The notes: generated by a model from the letters alone, not told the origin. 64,000 nucleotides of DNA from DASQMT01 sp963835735 (GCA_963835735.1 CAWIGP010000002.1:1054001-1118000), one strand, 5' to 3'. Positions 8,725-17,505 are shown, numbered from the stretch's first letter. A program made the numbers and translations.

Positions 8725-9583
8725 ATGGTGAGCCGACGCGTGGGGCGCGCGACTTCGTTCGCGGCTTTGATGCTTACGACCCTGGCGCTTGCGGTCGCCG
8801 CCGACGGCTGCGGCCGCGGATTACAAGGTCTTGGTGGTGAGCGAGCGCCGACGATGCGCTCTCGAAGGCGGGTGTCGGCGCGATCCGGTCAGCCGGCAAG
8901 TCGGCCGGGTTCTCGGTGACGGCCCCGTCGCCGGCGGACGTCGGGGACCAGTTCTCGGTCAAGAAGCTTGAGCAGTACCGAGCGGTGGTGTTCCTCAACA
9001 CGGGAGCGGCCAGCCCGCTCACCGACGCCCAGCGGGCGAACTTCGAGGAGTACTTCGCGCTCGGCGGCGGTTTTGTCGGTGTCGGCTCGGCGGTCGAGAC
9101 CGATCCGAGCTGGCAGTTCATGACCGACATCCTCGGCACGCGCTCATCCGGTCGCACCGCTTCGCAGTCGGGCACGGTCAAGGTCTACGACCGCGTACAC
9201 GACGCGACCAAGACGCTGCCGGAGTACTGGAACCGCACTGATCACTGGTACAACTTCACCGCGAACGTCCGCGGCCTGTCGCACGTTCTGAACACCGTCG
9301 TCGAGGATCCGTTCACGCCGCAGCCCCAGGGCAACACGGTGGACGGGATCGAGGGCGGCACGATGGAATTCGACCATCCGCTGTCCTGGTGCAAGGACTA
9401 CCGGGGCGGGCGCTCGTTCTACACCGGGCTCGGCAACACCACGGCCGCGTATGACGCGGCGCTGACGAGGCTCCTGAGGGGTGGCATCAGCTGGGCCGCC
9501 GGCGAGGCCGACCCCGTCTACAGCGACTGCGGCGCGACCGTACTGCGCAACTACGCGCAGACCAAGATCAGCTGCGCCGCCGA
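8725..9583 (+). pseudogene. ThuA-like domain, N-terminal part of a frameshifted secreted multidomain protein
   Basis: Starts with a Sec signal peptide (MVSRRVGRATSFAALMLTTL, then ALAVA). The reading then changes frame near 8796-8803 to continue as AAADYKVLVVSE. It changes again near 8838-8852 to DDALSKAGVGAIRSAGKSAG and runs open to about 9580. That last segment contains the ThuA hallmarks YRAVVFLNTGA, FEEYFALGGGFVGVGSA and a C-terminal SFYTGLGNTTAAY. Every change equals one extra base. ThuA domains are glutamine-amidotransferase-like folds found fused to sugar dehydrogenases. After a third change at about 9574-9583 the reading passes directly into the dehydrogenase described next, so both pieces were probably one gene of about 1290 codons. 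Confidence 0.75.
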
Positions 9584-12500
9584 ACCTCAACGAGCCGATC
9601 GGCTTCGACCAGCTCCCGGACGGGCGGGTCATCCAGACCGCGCGCACCGGCACGGTCCGCCTGCACAACCCCGTGACGGGGACCACCGCCATCCTGGCCG
9701 ACTTCGCGGCTCCGACCGTGCCGCTGACGCAGCGGATCTACACGAACTCGGAGGACGGGCTCTACGGCCCGGCGATCGACCGGAACTTCGCCACCAACAA
9801 GTGGGTGTACCTGTACTACTCGCCGCAGACGGTCACCGACGTGAAGCTGTCGACCGGCGAGATCGTCACGCAAACCACGCCGGCGACCAACTCGCCCAAC
9901 AGCGCGCCGACGAAGGCAGGCTGGGATCCGTGGGTCGGCTACTTCCAGCTCTCGCGCTTCAAGTTCGTGGAGGACGCGAACGGGCCGCGCCTGGACCTGG
10001 ACTCCGAGCAGCAGATCCTGCGGGTGCCGGTCAACCGCCAGGAGTGCTGCCACGTCGCAGGTGACATCGACTTCGACGAGCACAACAACCTGTGGATGGT
10101 CACGGGTGACGACACGCCCGCGGGCGGCATCAACGCCGGCGGCATGGGCCCGTTCAATGACCAGCTCACGGACGAGCAGCAGACCGTCCGCGCGCAGGGC
10201 GCGACCGGCGGCACGTTCACGCTGACGTTCAAGGGCCAGACGACCGCCGCGCTGCCGTTCGACGCCACCGCCGCGCAGATCGACACGGCGCTAGAGGCGC
10301 TCAGCTCGGTCGGCGCCAACAACGTCCAGGTGACCGGCGGGCCGGTCAACTCGGCCGCGGCGACGACCAGCGTCTACTTCCGGCGCGCGCTGCAGCAGGC
10401 CGATCAGCCGTCGCTGACGGGTGACGGCGCCGCGCTGACCGGTGCGACGCTGGCGATCGCGACGGCGCAGGAGGGCGGCTGGTTCCAGCGTCCGTCCGCC
10501 GACGCCCGCCGTGGCGCGCTGAACACCAACGACCTGCGCGGCAAGGTGCTGCGCTTCACGGTCAAGGACGGCGACATCTCCGCTGCTGACGCCAACAAGG
10601 CCGACTTCGGGTCGGGCACCGGTGCGTACACGATCCCGGGCGGGAACCTGTTCCCGCTCATGGCCGGCGCCCCGCAGCAGAAGACCCGCGCCGAGGTCTA
10701 CGCGATGGGCTTCCGGAACCCGTTCCGCATCCAGGTCGACGAGAACGACGTGGCGTACGTCAGTGACTACTCGCCGGACTCGCGCGTCAACGTCCGCAGC
10801 CGCGGTCCGGCGGGCACAGGCCGCTTCGAGATCGTGCGGGCGCCCGCGAACTACGGCTGGCCGGTCTGCTACAAGCGCGATCTCGGCTTCTTCAAGTGGA
10901 GCCACCACGAGTGGCCGGCCACGACACCGCTCACGCCCGCCCCGAACCCGAACACCCAGGGCGTGCCGGCGACTGCGACGCCGGAGTTCATCGCGAACTG
11001 CTCCGGCGCGACGATCCCGAACACCTCGCGCTGGAACCTCGAGGGCGGCCCGACGGTCGAGCCGGGGCGCGCGGAGGTCCCGCCGGTCACGAACCCGGAG
11101 ATCTGGTACTCGTACAACGACAACGCCCCGGGCCAGCTGCTCGGTACCCCGTGCCAGGCATACACCCAGCCCACGCCCGGCCCGAATGCTCCCGGCTCGC
11201 TGACGGAGTGCCCGCGGCTGTTCCCGGAGTTCGGCACGGGCGGCGTCGGGCCGCACGGCAGCGCGAAGTACAACTACGACCCGGACAACCCGAACCCGAA
11301 GAAGTTCCCGCCGTACTACGACGAGTCCGTCATCGTCGGCGAGTTCACGCGTGACACGATGCGCGAGGTCAAGCTCGACTCGCAGAACCGCGTGTTCAAG
11401 ATGAACAACTTCCTGGACTGCGGCGCGGTCGGCTCGACGGCCTTCTTCTTCGAGTGCGACACGCCGATGGACATGCAGTTCGGGGACGACGGCGCGTTCT
11501 ACCTGCTGACCTACGGCGACTCGTTCTTCAACGTGAACCCGGACGCCGGCATGTACAAGTGGGAGTACGTGAAGGGCCAGCGGGCGCCGAAGGCGGTGAT
11601 CGTCACCAACCGGACCGACGGCCCGGCGCCGCTGACGGTCAACTTCTCGAGCGAGGGCTCGCTCGACGAGGACCCGGGCGACTCGATCCGCTTCGAGTGG
11701 GACTTCGGGGACGGCACGCCGACCTCGATCGAGCCCAACCCGACGCACACCTACAGCCAGCGTGGTCGTTATACCGCGAGGCTGACGGTGTTCGACTCCT
11801 CGGGTCAGCAGACCTCGACGAGCACGGTGATCACGGTCGGCAACACGAGCCCGACGATCACGATCAGCCAGCCCGTGGAGGGCGGGACGTTCGCGTTCGG
11901 CGATCAGATCCCGTACGCCGTCACGGTGACCGATCCCGAGGACGGAACCGTCAACTGCGCCGACGTGCAGGTGACGTTCGTGCTCGGCCATGACACGCAC
12001 GGCCATGCCGAGGAGTCCAAGACCGGCTGCAGCGGCTCGCTGCAGACGATCCCGGACGACATCTCGCACGGCGGCAACGTGTTCGGCGTCATCAACGTCC
12101 GCTACACGGACAAGGGCGGCCCCGGCGGCGTCCCGACGCTGACGACGATCGGCGAGACCCGGATCCGCCAGCGCAAGCAGCAGGTCGAGCACGCGCTCAA
12201 CCAGTCCGGGACGAACGTCGCCACCAACACCGACGAGGGCGGCGGCGAACATCGCGGCAGCCTCTCCAACGGCGACTGGATCGAGCTCAACGGACCGTTC
12301 AACCTGCAGAACATCAGCTCGGTGACGCTCCGCGTCGCCGACGCTGGCAACGGCAGGACGGTCGGATCGCCGCTCGCGGCGGTCGAGGTCCGGCAGGGCG
12401 CGGTGGACGGGCCGGTGCTGGCGACGGCGAACCTGACGTCCACCGGCGGGACCGGCACGTGGTCGAGCCAGACCGTGCCGCTCGCGATGACGGGGACGGA

Positions 12501-12606
12501 TCGGCTGTTCCTGGTGTTCCGCTCGGTCGACGGCGGGGCGACCGGCAACAACCTGTTCAATCTCAACTGGGTCGAGTTCGTCGGCGGGGGTGTCGGAACG
12601 CCGTAG
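9577..12606 (+). CDS. Sorbosone/glucose dehydrogenase-like beta-propeller with PKD and CBM6-like domains
   Basis: The open reading begins in frame with NLNEPIGFDQLPDGRVIQTART, the usual opening of PQQ-type glucose/sorbosone dehydrogenases. Propeller landmarks: NEPIGFDQL, DGLYGPAIDRNFA, CCHVAGDIDFDEHNNLWM, DDTPAGGINAGG, LRGKVLRF, GFRNPFRIQVD and PGYD-like PDNPNPKKFPP. A roughly 90-residue extra domain (GGTFTLTFKGQTTAALPFDA... to about residue 300) interrupts the propeller. A PKD domain follows (FEWDFGDGTPTS, HTYSQRGRYTARLTV), then a beta domain and a C-terminal CBM6-like lectin domain (GDWIELNGPFNLQNISSVTL). It has no start of its own that fits the family; it is the downstream part of the ThuA gene at 8725. 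It is probably exported and acts on sugars or glycans. Confidence 0.85.
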   Translation, partial: PPNLNEPIGFDQLPDGRVIQTARTGTVRLHNPVTGTTAILADFAAPTVPLTQRIYTNSEDGLYGPAIDRNFATNKWVYLYYSPQTVTDVKLSTGEIVTQTTPATNSPNSAPTKAGWDPWVGYFQLSRFKFVEDANGPRLDLDSEQQILRVPVNRQECCHVAGDIDFDEHNNLWMVTGDDTPAGGINAGGMGPFNDQLTDEQQTVRAQGATGGTFTLTFKGQTTAALPFDATAAQIDTALEALSSVGANNVQVTGGPVNSAAATTSVYFRRALQQADQPSLTGDGAALTGATLAIATAQEGGWFQRPSADARRGALNTNDLRGKVLRFTVKDGDISAADANKADFGSGTGAYTIPGGNLFPLMAGAPQQKTRAEVYAMGFRNPFRIQVDENDVAYVSDYSPDSRVNVRSRGPAGTGRFEIVRAPANYGWPVCYKRDLGFFKWSHHEWPATTPLTPAPNPNTQGVPATATPEFIANCSGATIPNTSRWNLEGGPTVEPGRAEVPPVTNPEIWYSYNDNAPGQLLGTPCQAYTQPTPGPNAPGSLTECPRLFPEFGTGGVGPHGSAKYNYDPDNPNPKKFPPYYDESVIVGEFTRDTMREVKLDSQNRVFKMNNFLDCGAVGSTAFFFECDTPMDMQFGDDGAFYLLTYGDSFFNVNPDAGMYKWEYVKGQRAPKAVIVTNRTDGPAPLTVNFSSEGSLDEDPGDSIRFEWDFGDGTPTSIEPNPTHTYSQRGRYTARLTVFDSSGQQTSTSTVITVGNTSPTITISQPVEGGTFAFGDQIPYAVTVTDPEDGTVNCADVQVTFVLGHDTHGHAEESKTGCSGSLQTIPDDISHGGNVFGVINVRYTDKGGPGGVPTLTTIGETRIRQRKQQVEHALNQSGTNVATNTDEGGGEHRGSLSNGDWIELNGPFNLQNISSVTLRVADAGNGRTVGSPLAAVEVRQGAVDGPVLATANLTSTGGTGTWSSQTVPLAMTGTDRLFLVFRSVDGGATGNNLFNLNWVEFVGGGVGTP

Positions 12607-12618
12607 CGTCAACCACCG

Positions 12619-12644
12619 AACCGGGTGCCCGCGAGGCTGCCCGG
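12619..12644 (+). terminator. Hairpin between the sorbosone dehydrogenase and TIM-barrel genes
   Basis: Imperfect inverted repeat: AACCGGG near 12619 pairs with CCCGGTT near 12640, followed by a small CCCCG/CGGGG stem-loop before the ribosome site GGAGAGGAG of the next gene. It could terminate transcription or attenuate it into the next gene. Confidence 0.35.
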
Positions 12645-12677
12645 TTTGCCCCGTTCGGGGCGGAGAGGAGAAATTTC

Positions 12678-14024
12678 ATGAGGGGCAACCGCCGTACACT
12701 GAGTCGGAGGGAGGCCTTGGAGAGGACGATCAGCCGGCGGCAGCTTCTGGCGGGTGCGGGTGCGGTGGCGGCCGCGGCGTGCTCAGTCGGCCCGGGGAAC
12801 GTGTTCGCCGCTACGAAGGCAAAGGCCACAAAGGCCCCGAGTGGGCGGCTCATCCCCGACGGGAAGCTGGGCACGATCACCTTCACCCAGCGAGACGTTC
12901 CTGGAAGGGTCGGGATCGCAGCGAGCGCGGCGTTGGGAGTGCCCCCGACGATGGGCTTCGTCGGCGGGCCCGACTTTCCGGACGACCCGAACGACCTCGG
13001 GCCGCTCGTGCCGCTGCCTGGCGGCTGGCTGGAGCTGCTCGAGTTCTTGAGGGGTGTCGGCTTCAAGCAGATCGAGTTCGCAGGCTACGGGCAGAACGCC
13101 AACAACCCCGGCGGGGCTGCGCCGAACCCGGCGCCCGGCGGTGTCACCACGCCGGCATCGCGCGCGGCCTACCTGGCCTACGGGCGCACGCTCCGGGGCT
13201 TCCTCGACGAGTTCGAGCTCGAGGCGATCGGCAACCACGGCTTCATCCCGAACACCTGGCCGGGCCCGAACAGCCCGGGCGGTGGCATGTCGACGAACGA
13301 CTTCGAGCGCTACCAGACCGAGCTGGAGTTCGCATCGATTCTCGGAATGCCCTACATGGGCACCGGCAACGACCCGACGAGCGCCAACGACCGCAACATC
13401 GAGCCGTGGACCGTCTCCGGTGAGAAGTGGGAGGCGCTCAACGAGATCAGCCTGCAGTGGGGCATCCACCTCTACCCGCACAACCACTCGCCGGCGTACA
13501 ACTTCCTCCAGGACGGCCCGATGGTAACCGTCACAGAGGATCGCGTCACGGGCGCGCCGATTCCCCCCACCCAGGTCCGTGGGGAGTCTGGAAAGCGTCT
13601 CATGCAGCACTACCTGGACATCACCGACCCGGATCTGTGCGTCATCGAGTTGGACATCTATTGGGCGCACGTCGCCCAGCATCAGTGGCGCTGGCGTTAC
13701 GACTGGGCGGGCAACCGCGTCGAGGACATCTTCGACCCGACCGGCCAGGTCGCGAGGCAGACCAAGCGCTACGGCCTCTTCCACACCAAGGACGGTGACA
13801 GCACGGGTCAGCCGCCGGGGGTGGGCAACGGTTACAACATCATTCCCTTCGGGGACCCGCGAAGCGACATCGATTTCCAGGGGTTCTACTCGAACATCGG
13901 TGCGAAGGGCTTCCACAACTCGAACTACGAGCAGGACAACGCCCCGGGTGGGAGCGCCGACCCCGGACAGTCGCTGCGCCACGCAAAGATCAGCGCCCGC
14001 AACATGAGCGAGCTGCGCGCCTGA
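12678..14024 (+). CDS. Exported xylose-isomerase-like TIM-barrel protein (sugar phosphate isomerase/epimerase family)
   Basis: A 448-residue protein with a Tat-like leader: SRRQLLAGAGAVAAAACSV (about residues 19-37) carries the twin Arg and a hydrophobic stretch. The body has the AP endonuclease-2/xylose-isomerase-like barrel pattern: FLRGVGFKQIEFAGYG, EAIGNHGFIP, LGMPYMGTGND, GIHLYPHNH, CVIELDIYWAH and GLFHTKDGD, with His/Glu/Asp residues that would bind a metal. Similar proteins sit beside ThuA and sugar dehydrogenase genes in gene sets for keto-sugar or glycoside processing. The start ATG is chosen for the strong GGAGAGGAG site 7 nt upstream. The substrate is unknown. Confidence 0.87.
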   Translation: MRGNRRTLSRREALERTISRRQLLAGAGAVAAAACSVGPGNVFAATKAKATKAPSGRLIPDGKLGTITFTQRDVPGRVGIAASAALGVPPTMGFVGGPDFPDDPNDLGPLVPLPGGWLELLEFLRGVGFKQIEFAGYGQNANNPGGAAPNPAPGGVTTPASRAAYLAYGRTLRGFLDEFELEAIGNHGFIPNTWPGPNSPGGGMSTNDFERYQTELEFASILGMPYMGTGNDPTSANDRNIEPWTVSGEKWEALNEISLQWGIHLYPHNHSPAYNFLQDGPMVTVTEDRVTGAPIPPTQVRGESGKRLMQHYLDITDPDLCVIELDIYWAHVAQHQWRWRYDWAGNRVEDIFDPTGQVARQTKRYGLFHTKDGDSTGQPPGVGNGYNIIPFGDPRSDIDFQGFYSNIGAKGFHNSNYEQDNAPGGSADPGQSLRHAKISARNMSELRA

Positions 14025-14049
14025 TCGCTTGAGCTACGCCAAACCCTCC

Positions 14050-14096
14050 CCGACGGTCCGGAACCGTCGGTCGAGCCGACCGTCGATGGCTCGACC
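14050..14096 (+). terminator. Two overlapping stem-loops after the TIM-barrel gene
   Basis: The first stem is CCGACGGT (14050-14057) with ACCGTCGG (14063-14070). The second is GGTCGAGCC (14069-14077) with GGCTCGACC (14088-14096). The stems share two G residues, so full pairing of one limits the other. It lies 25 nt after the stop, between convergent genes. Confidence 0.55.
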
Positions 14097-14152
14097 GCGA
14101 GCCTTACGTGGCCGATGGGGAGGGAGGTGGCTCACGATCTTCGGCCAGAGCG

Positions 14153-14656
14153 TCATGACAGCGCGGCGCAGATGTCCCTTGCCGTGCCGCGCGTCGACTC
14201 CAGCGTGAACACTCCTTGGGCGTCGACTCTGAACACCACGCGGCCGACGTAGAGCGTCGTCGAGGGTCCAGCGGGCACGTCCGCGGGGAACAGGATCAGC
14301 ACGTTGTGCCCGGTCGCCGTCACCGTCTGTGATCCGTCGGCGTTGAACACGGTACGCGTGACGGCGCCGTTGGCGGGCAAGGCGACCGTCGCGTCGTTGG
14401 AGAGGTTTGTGAACGTGAGCTGGGAGCCGACACCCGCCGAAAGCATCCGCACCGGCTTGCCGTCGGCGTCCACGAACGTGCGCTCGACCCGCTTGTCGCC
14501 GCCCGCAAGGTCCAGTGCCAGTTCGAACTCGCAGGCCACGCCTGCAGGGAAAACCACGTCATGCTCAGCCGCAACAGCATCCGCGGAGACTGCGAGCGCG
14601 GCCGTCAACGCCCCGACGGCCACCGCCGACATGCGCTTGCTGAACAACATCCACAT
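14153..14656 (-). CDS. Small exported protein of unknown function
   Basis: I do not recognise the family. From the ATG at 14656 (GAGAGGGG ribosome site just upstream) the 167-residue product begins with a clear Sec signal peptide (KRMSAVAVGALTAALAVSA, cleavage near DAVAA-EHD). The mature part is beta-rich, with one early Cys (VACEFELALDLAGG) and one near the C-terminus (DICAALS), and a segment with alternating Thr/Val that resembles small Ig-like surface proteins (LTFTNLSNDATVALPANG). It is transcribed alone. An open reading extends upstream to 14755 but that part has no coding character. Confidence 0.72.
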   Translation of the reverse strand: MWMLFSKRMSAVAVGALTAALAVSADAVAAEHDVVFPAGVACEFELALDLAGGDKRVERTFVDADGKPVRMLSAGVGSQLTFTNLSNDATVALPANGAVTRTVFNADGSQTVTATGHNVLILFPADVPAGPSTTLYVGRVVFRVDAQGVFTLESTRGTARDICAALS

Positions 14657-14842
14657 AGCCCATCCCCTCTCGGTTGACGTTCTGCTGTTGCTGCGCCGTT
14701 CGGCGTGTTGGCAACTGGCGCGACAACCCGACCACTCGCCGGGCCGCGAAGTCAAGGGGCACGCTTATCACCCTCCATCGGGAGGGCTTTACGTATGTGA
14801 ACCCGTTTTTATGAGCATCGGCTACGGGTTCGATCGCTGACC

Positions 14843-14877
14843 CGCTCGCCGAGCCAAGCGAGCGTCTTCGGCGAGCG
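14843..14877 (-). terminator. Hairpin terminator after the enone-reductase operon
   Basis: Perfect 10-bp arms CGCTCGCCGA (14843-14852) and TCGGCGAGCG (14868-14877) with a 15-nt loop, about 35 nt downstream of the stop of the gene at 14913. Confidence 0.55.
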
Positions 14878-14912
14878 AATACGTGCGCGAACTTGCGAGC
14901 CAGACCATATGG

Positions 14913-15959
14913 TCACGAGAGCCGCACGAGCGTCTTGCCGATCGTGTCGCCGGCCAGCATCCGCGCGAGCGCCTCGGGCGCGCGCTCGAGGCCGTCGACG
15001 ATCGTTTCGCGGTAGCGCAGCCGGCCGTCGGCGAGCCAGCCGCTGACCTCGCGCACCATCGCGTCCATGCGGTGCAGGAAGCTGCTGCCGCGGAACCCGC
15101 GCAGCGTGAGGTCGTTGGCGGTCGCCTGGAACAGGTTGGCCGGCCCGCGCGCCCGGCGCCCGTACTGGGAGACGGCTCCGCAGAGCGCCACCCGTCCCCG
15201 CCGGCGCAGCGCCCCGAGCGCCGCTTCGAGGTGGTCGCCGCCGACGCAATCGAAGTAGACGTCGATACCGTCCGGCGCGGCCGCGCGCAGCAACTCGGCC
15301 ACGGGGCCGGCCCTGTGGTTGAAGGCGGCGTCGAGCCCGAGCTCGCCGAGCAGGTACGCGACCTTCTCGTCCGTCCCGGCGCTGCCGATCACCCGATGCC
15401 CGCGGAGCTTCGCGAACTGCGCCGCGAGGCTTCCGACCGCACCGGCCGCGGCCGACACCCAGATGACGTCGCCGGTGCGCAGACCCGCGACGTCGAAGAG
15501 CCCGGCGTAGGCGGTCAGGCCCATGCCGCCGAGCGGTCCGAGGTAGCGCTGCGGCGGAGCCAGATCGGTGTCGAGCCGGGTGAGCGTGCCGAGACCGCCG
15601 AGCGCCGGCGTCCCGGCCGCGACGACGGCGTAGTCGCGCCAGCCGGACGCGTGCCAGACGGTGTCGCCCGGACGGAACCCGTCGGCGCGGGACTCCACGA
15701 CCTCGCCGACGGTCATGATCCCGTCCATCGCGGAGCGTAGGCCGAACGCGGCGAAGTAACCGGCCGGCCCGGTCTCCGTCAGCCGCAGCCGCAGCCCGGG
15801 GTCCACGGACGTCCAGGTGTTGCGGACCAGGACCTCTCCCGGTCGGGGCGCGCGCACGGGCACCTCGACGACGCGGAAGTCACTCGTACGCGGCTCGACC
15901 TCCGGATACGAGATGAGCTGGACTTGACGCGCCGTGCTCAGCGACTGAGCACCGTGCAC
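14913..15959 (-). CDS. NADP-dependent medium-chain oxidoreductase (CurA / 2-alkenal reductase type)
   Basis: A 348-residue zinc-independent MDR protein. Hallmarks: LVRNTWTSVDPGLRLRL, the GEVVESRADGFRPGDTV segment, LGGMGLTAYAGL, the Rossmann stretch VWVSAAAGAVGSLAAQFAKLRG and DVYFDCVGGDHLEAAL. Members reduce the C=C bond of enones or 2-alkenals with NADPH. The start is taken as GTG 15959, which overlaps the 3' end of the thiolase gene by 22 nt; no ATG fits. It is the last gene of the TetR-SnoaL-DUF35-thiolase-reductase operon, so it probably acts on an unsaturated intermediate of that pathway. Confidence 0.85.
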   Translation of the reverse strand: MHGAQSLSTARQVQLISYPEVEPRTSDFRVVEVPVRAPRPGEVLVRNTWTSVDPGLRLRLTETGPAGYFAAFGLRSAMDGIMTVGEVVESRADGFRPGDTVWHASGWRDYAVVAAGTPALGGLGTLTRLDTDLAPPQRYLGPLGGMGLTAYAGLFDVAGLRTGDVIWVSAAAGAVGSLAAQFAKLRGHRVIGSAGTDEKVAYLLGELGLDAAFNHRAGPVAELLRAAAPDGIDVYFDCVGGDHLEAALGALRRRGRVALCGAVSQYGRRARGPANLFQATANDLTLRGFRGSSFLHRMDAMVREVSGWLADGRLRYRETIVDGLERAPEALARMLAGDTIGKTLVRLS

Positions 15960-17086
15960 GCGCTGACTCCCGGCGCGCCGTAGACCTGGGTGAAGCCGAC
16001 CCGCGCCGGGCCCGCGACCTGGCGGTCGCCGGCCTCCCCGCGTAGCTGCAGCACGATCTCGTGGACCTGCCGTAGCCCCGAGGCGCCGATCGGCTCGCCG
16101 TTCGCGAGGCAGCCGCCGTCGGTGTTGACCGGCAGCCGTCCGTCCAGTCGCGTGGCGCCGCTCTGGATCAGCGACTCCTGCTCGCCGTGCTCGCACAGGC
16201 CGGTCTCCGCGAGGTGCATGATCTCGGCGCCGGACTCGGTGTCCTGCAGCTGGGCGACGTCGACGTCCTCCGGCCCGATCCCCGCCTGCTCGAACGCCGC
16301 GGCCGCCGCCTCCGTGGTCGGGGACGGCGCGGACTCGATCGGGATCGACGGGCTGAACACCTCGAACGAGCCGAACCTCCGGGTGCGGAAGGCGACCGAG
16401 CGCAGGTAGACCGGCTCGCGGGTGGTCCGCGCCCGCTCGCCGCGCGCCAGCACGAGCGCGACCGCGCCCTCTCCCGGCGAGCAGAACATGTACTGCGTCA
16501 GCGGGTGGTTGACCATCCTGGAGGCGAGCACCTCGTCCTCCGAGAGCGGCCTGCGGCGCCAGGCGTTCGGATTGCGGGCGCCGTTGCCGAACGCCTTCGA
16601 CGCGACCTTGGCGAGCGTCGACTCGCTGATGCCGTGGTCGGCCATGTAGCGCTGGATCTTCATCGCGAAGAACTGCGTCGTGAGCATCAGGCCGGTCTCG
16701 CCGTACCAGGAGCCCAGCCCCCAGTCCTCCGGCAGCGGGTTGAACGCGCCCGGCGGGTGCTTGTCGAAGCCGACGACCAGCGCGATCTCGGCGGCGCCCG
16801 CGGACAGCATCGCGTGCGCCGTCGCGAGCGCGGAACCCCCGGTCGCGCAGCCGTTGCGGACGTTGATGAACGGCACGCCGGTGAGGCCGAGCACCGAGAC
16901 GGTCGTGTCGGCGTTGCCGGCGGCATCCGATCCGCCGGCCGCGAACTCCACGTCCTGCCAGCCGACGCCCGCGTCCTGCAGCGCGGCGCGCGCCGCGACC
17001 GCCGCCATCTCGAGGCCCGACACGCCCTCGTGGCGCCCGAACGGGTGGATGCCCACGCCGACGACCGCGACGTCGTCCGCGCTCAT
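15938..17086 (-). CDS. Thiolase-like protein of the SCP-x/Ltp lipid-transfer family
   Basis: A 382-residue thiolase-fold enzyme starting AVVGVGIHPFGRHEG. It has the nucleophile-region Cys in NGCATGGSALATA, a FGNGARNPNAW segment, and the C-terminal motif LANGEPIGASGLRQVHE with the conserved His. This is the non-decarboxylating SCP-x/Ltp2 branch, whose members act as thiolases or, together with a DUF35 partner, as retro-aldolases on steroid side chains. The partner gene lies directly upstream with an ATGA overlap, as for Ltp2-DUF35 pairs. Whether this one is a thiolase or an aldolase cannot be decided here. Confidence 0.88.
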   Translation of the reverse strand: MSADDVAVVGVGIHPFGRHEGVSGLEMAAVAARAALQDAGVGWQDVEFAAGGSDAAGNADTTVSVLGLTGVPFINVRNGCATGGSALATAHAMLSAGAAEIALVVGFDKHPPGAFNPLPEDWGLGSWYGETGLMLTTQFFAMKIQRYMADHGISESTLAKVASKAFGNGARNPNAWRRRPLSEDEVLASRMVNHPLTQYMFCSPGEGAVALVLARGERARTTREPVYLRSVAFRTRRFGSFEVFSPSIPIESAPSPTTEAAAAAFEQAGIGPEDVDVAQLQDTESGAEIMHLAETGLCEHGEQESLIQSGATRLDGRLPVNTDGGCLANGEPIGASGLRQVHEIVLQLRGEAGDRQVAGPARVGFTQVYGAPGVSACTVLSR

Positions 17087-17505
17087 TCCTCGTCCACCGG
17101 CCGGAAGGCGTAGGTCAGCGCGCCGCCCGCGCCCGGCGCCGGGATGAGCACGAGCTCCATCGGCATCCCGATCCGGAGCCGCGCGGGATCGGCCTCGGTC
17201 AGCCTGGCCTCGACGCGCACCTCGCCCGGGAGCTCGACGTAGCCGACCCCGTACGGCTCGAAGTCCTCGGCCGCGCCGGCATACGGCGGCGACTTGGGCG
17301 GGAAGCACTGGACCGTCCAGGTCCACAGCGTCCCCCGGCGGGCGAGCCGGCGCTCATCCACGTCGCCCGACGTGCACGCCGCGCAGGAGTCCTGGCGCGG
17401 GAAGGCGACCACGCCGCAGCGCCGGCACTCGGAGCCGATCAGCTGCGGGGCGTCCTCCGTCCCGGCGATCAGACCGTCCGCGACCGCGACGAAGTCAACC
17501 GGCAT
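17083..17505 (-). CDS. DUF35 / OB-fold zinc-ribbon acyl-CoA-binding partner protein
   Basis: A protein of 140 residues from ATG 17505 (or 144 from 17517). It begins with the rubredoxin-like zinc ribbon of the DUF35 family: GSECRRCG (Cys-x2-Cys) and DSCAACTSGD (Cys-x2-Cys), then an OB-fold (GTLWTWTVQCFPPKSPPY, PYGVGYVELPGEVRVEARL). Such proteins bind SCP-x/Ltp thiolases and present the acyl-CoA. The gene overlaps the SnoaL gene upstream and the thiolase downstream, fitting an obligate complex. Confidence 0.88.
   Translation of the reverse strand: MPVDFVAVADGLIAGTEDAPQLIGSECRRCGVVAFPRQDSCAACTSGDVDERRLARRGTLWTWTVQCFPPKSPPYAGAAEDFEPYGVGYVELPGEVRVEARLTEADPARLRIGMPMELVLIPAPGAGGALTYAFRPVDEE

Noticed and set aside
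6690..9583. Programmed +1 frameshifting as an explanation of the broken genes
   Set aside because: The sites share no slippery sequence or downstream structure, and the affected proteins belong to families that do not use recoding.
10291..12612. Long open frame of 773 codons on the minus strand
   Set aside because: It is antisense to the sorbosone dehydrogenase gene, is rich in Arg/Val/Gln of shadow type and shows no domain. High GC keeps such frames open by chance.
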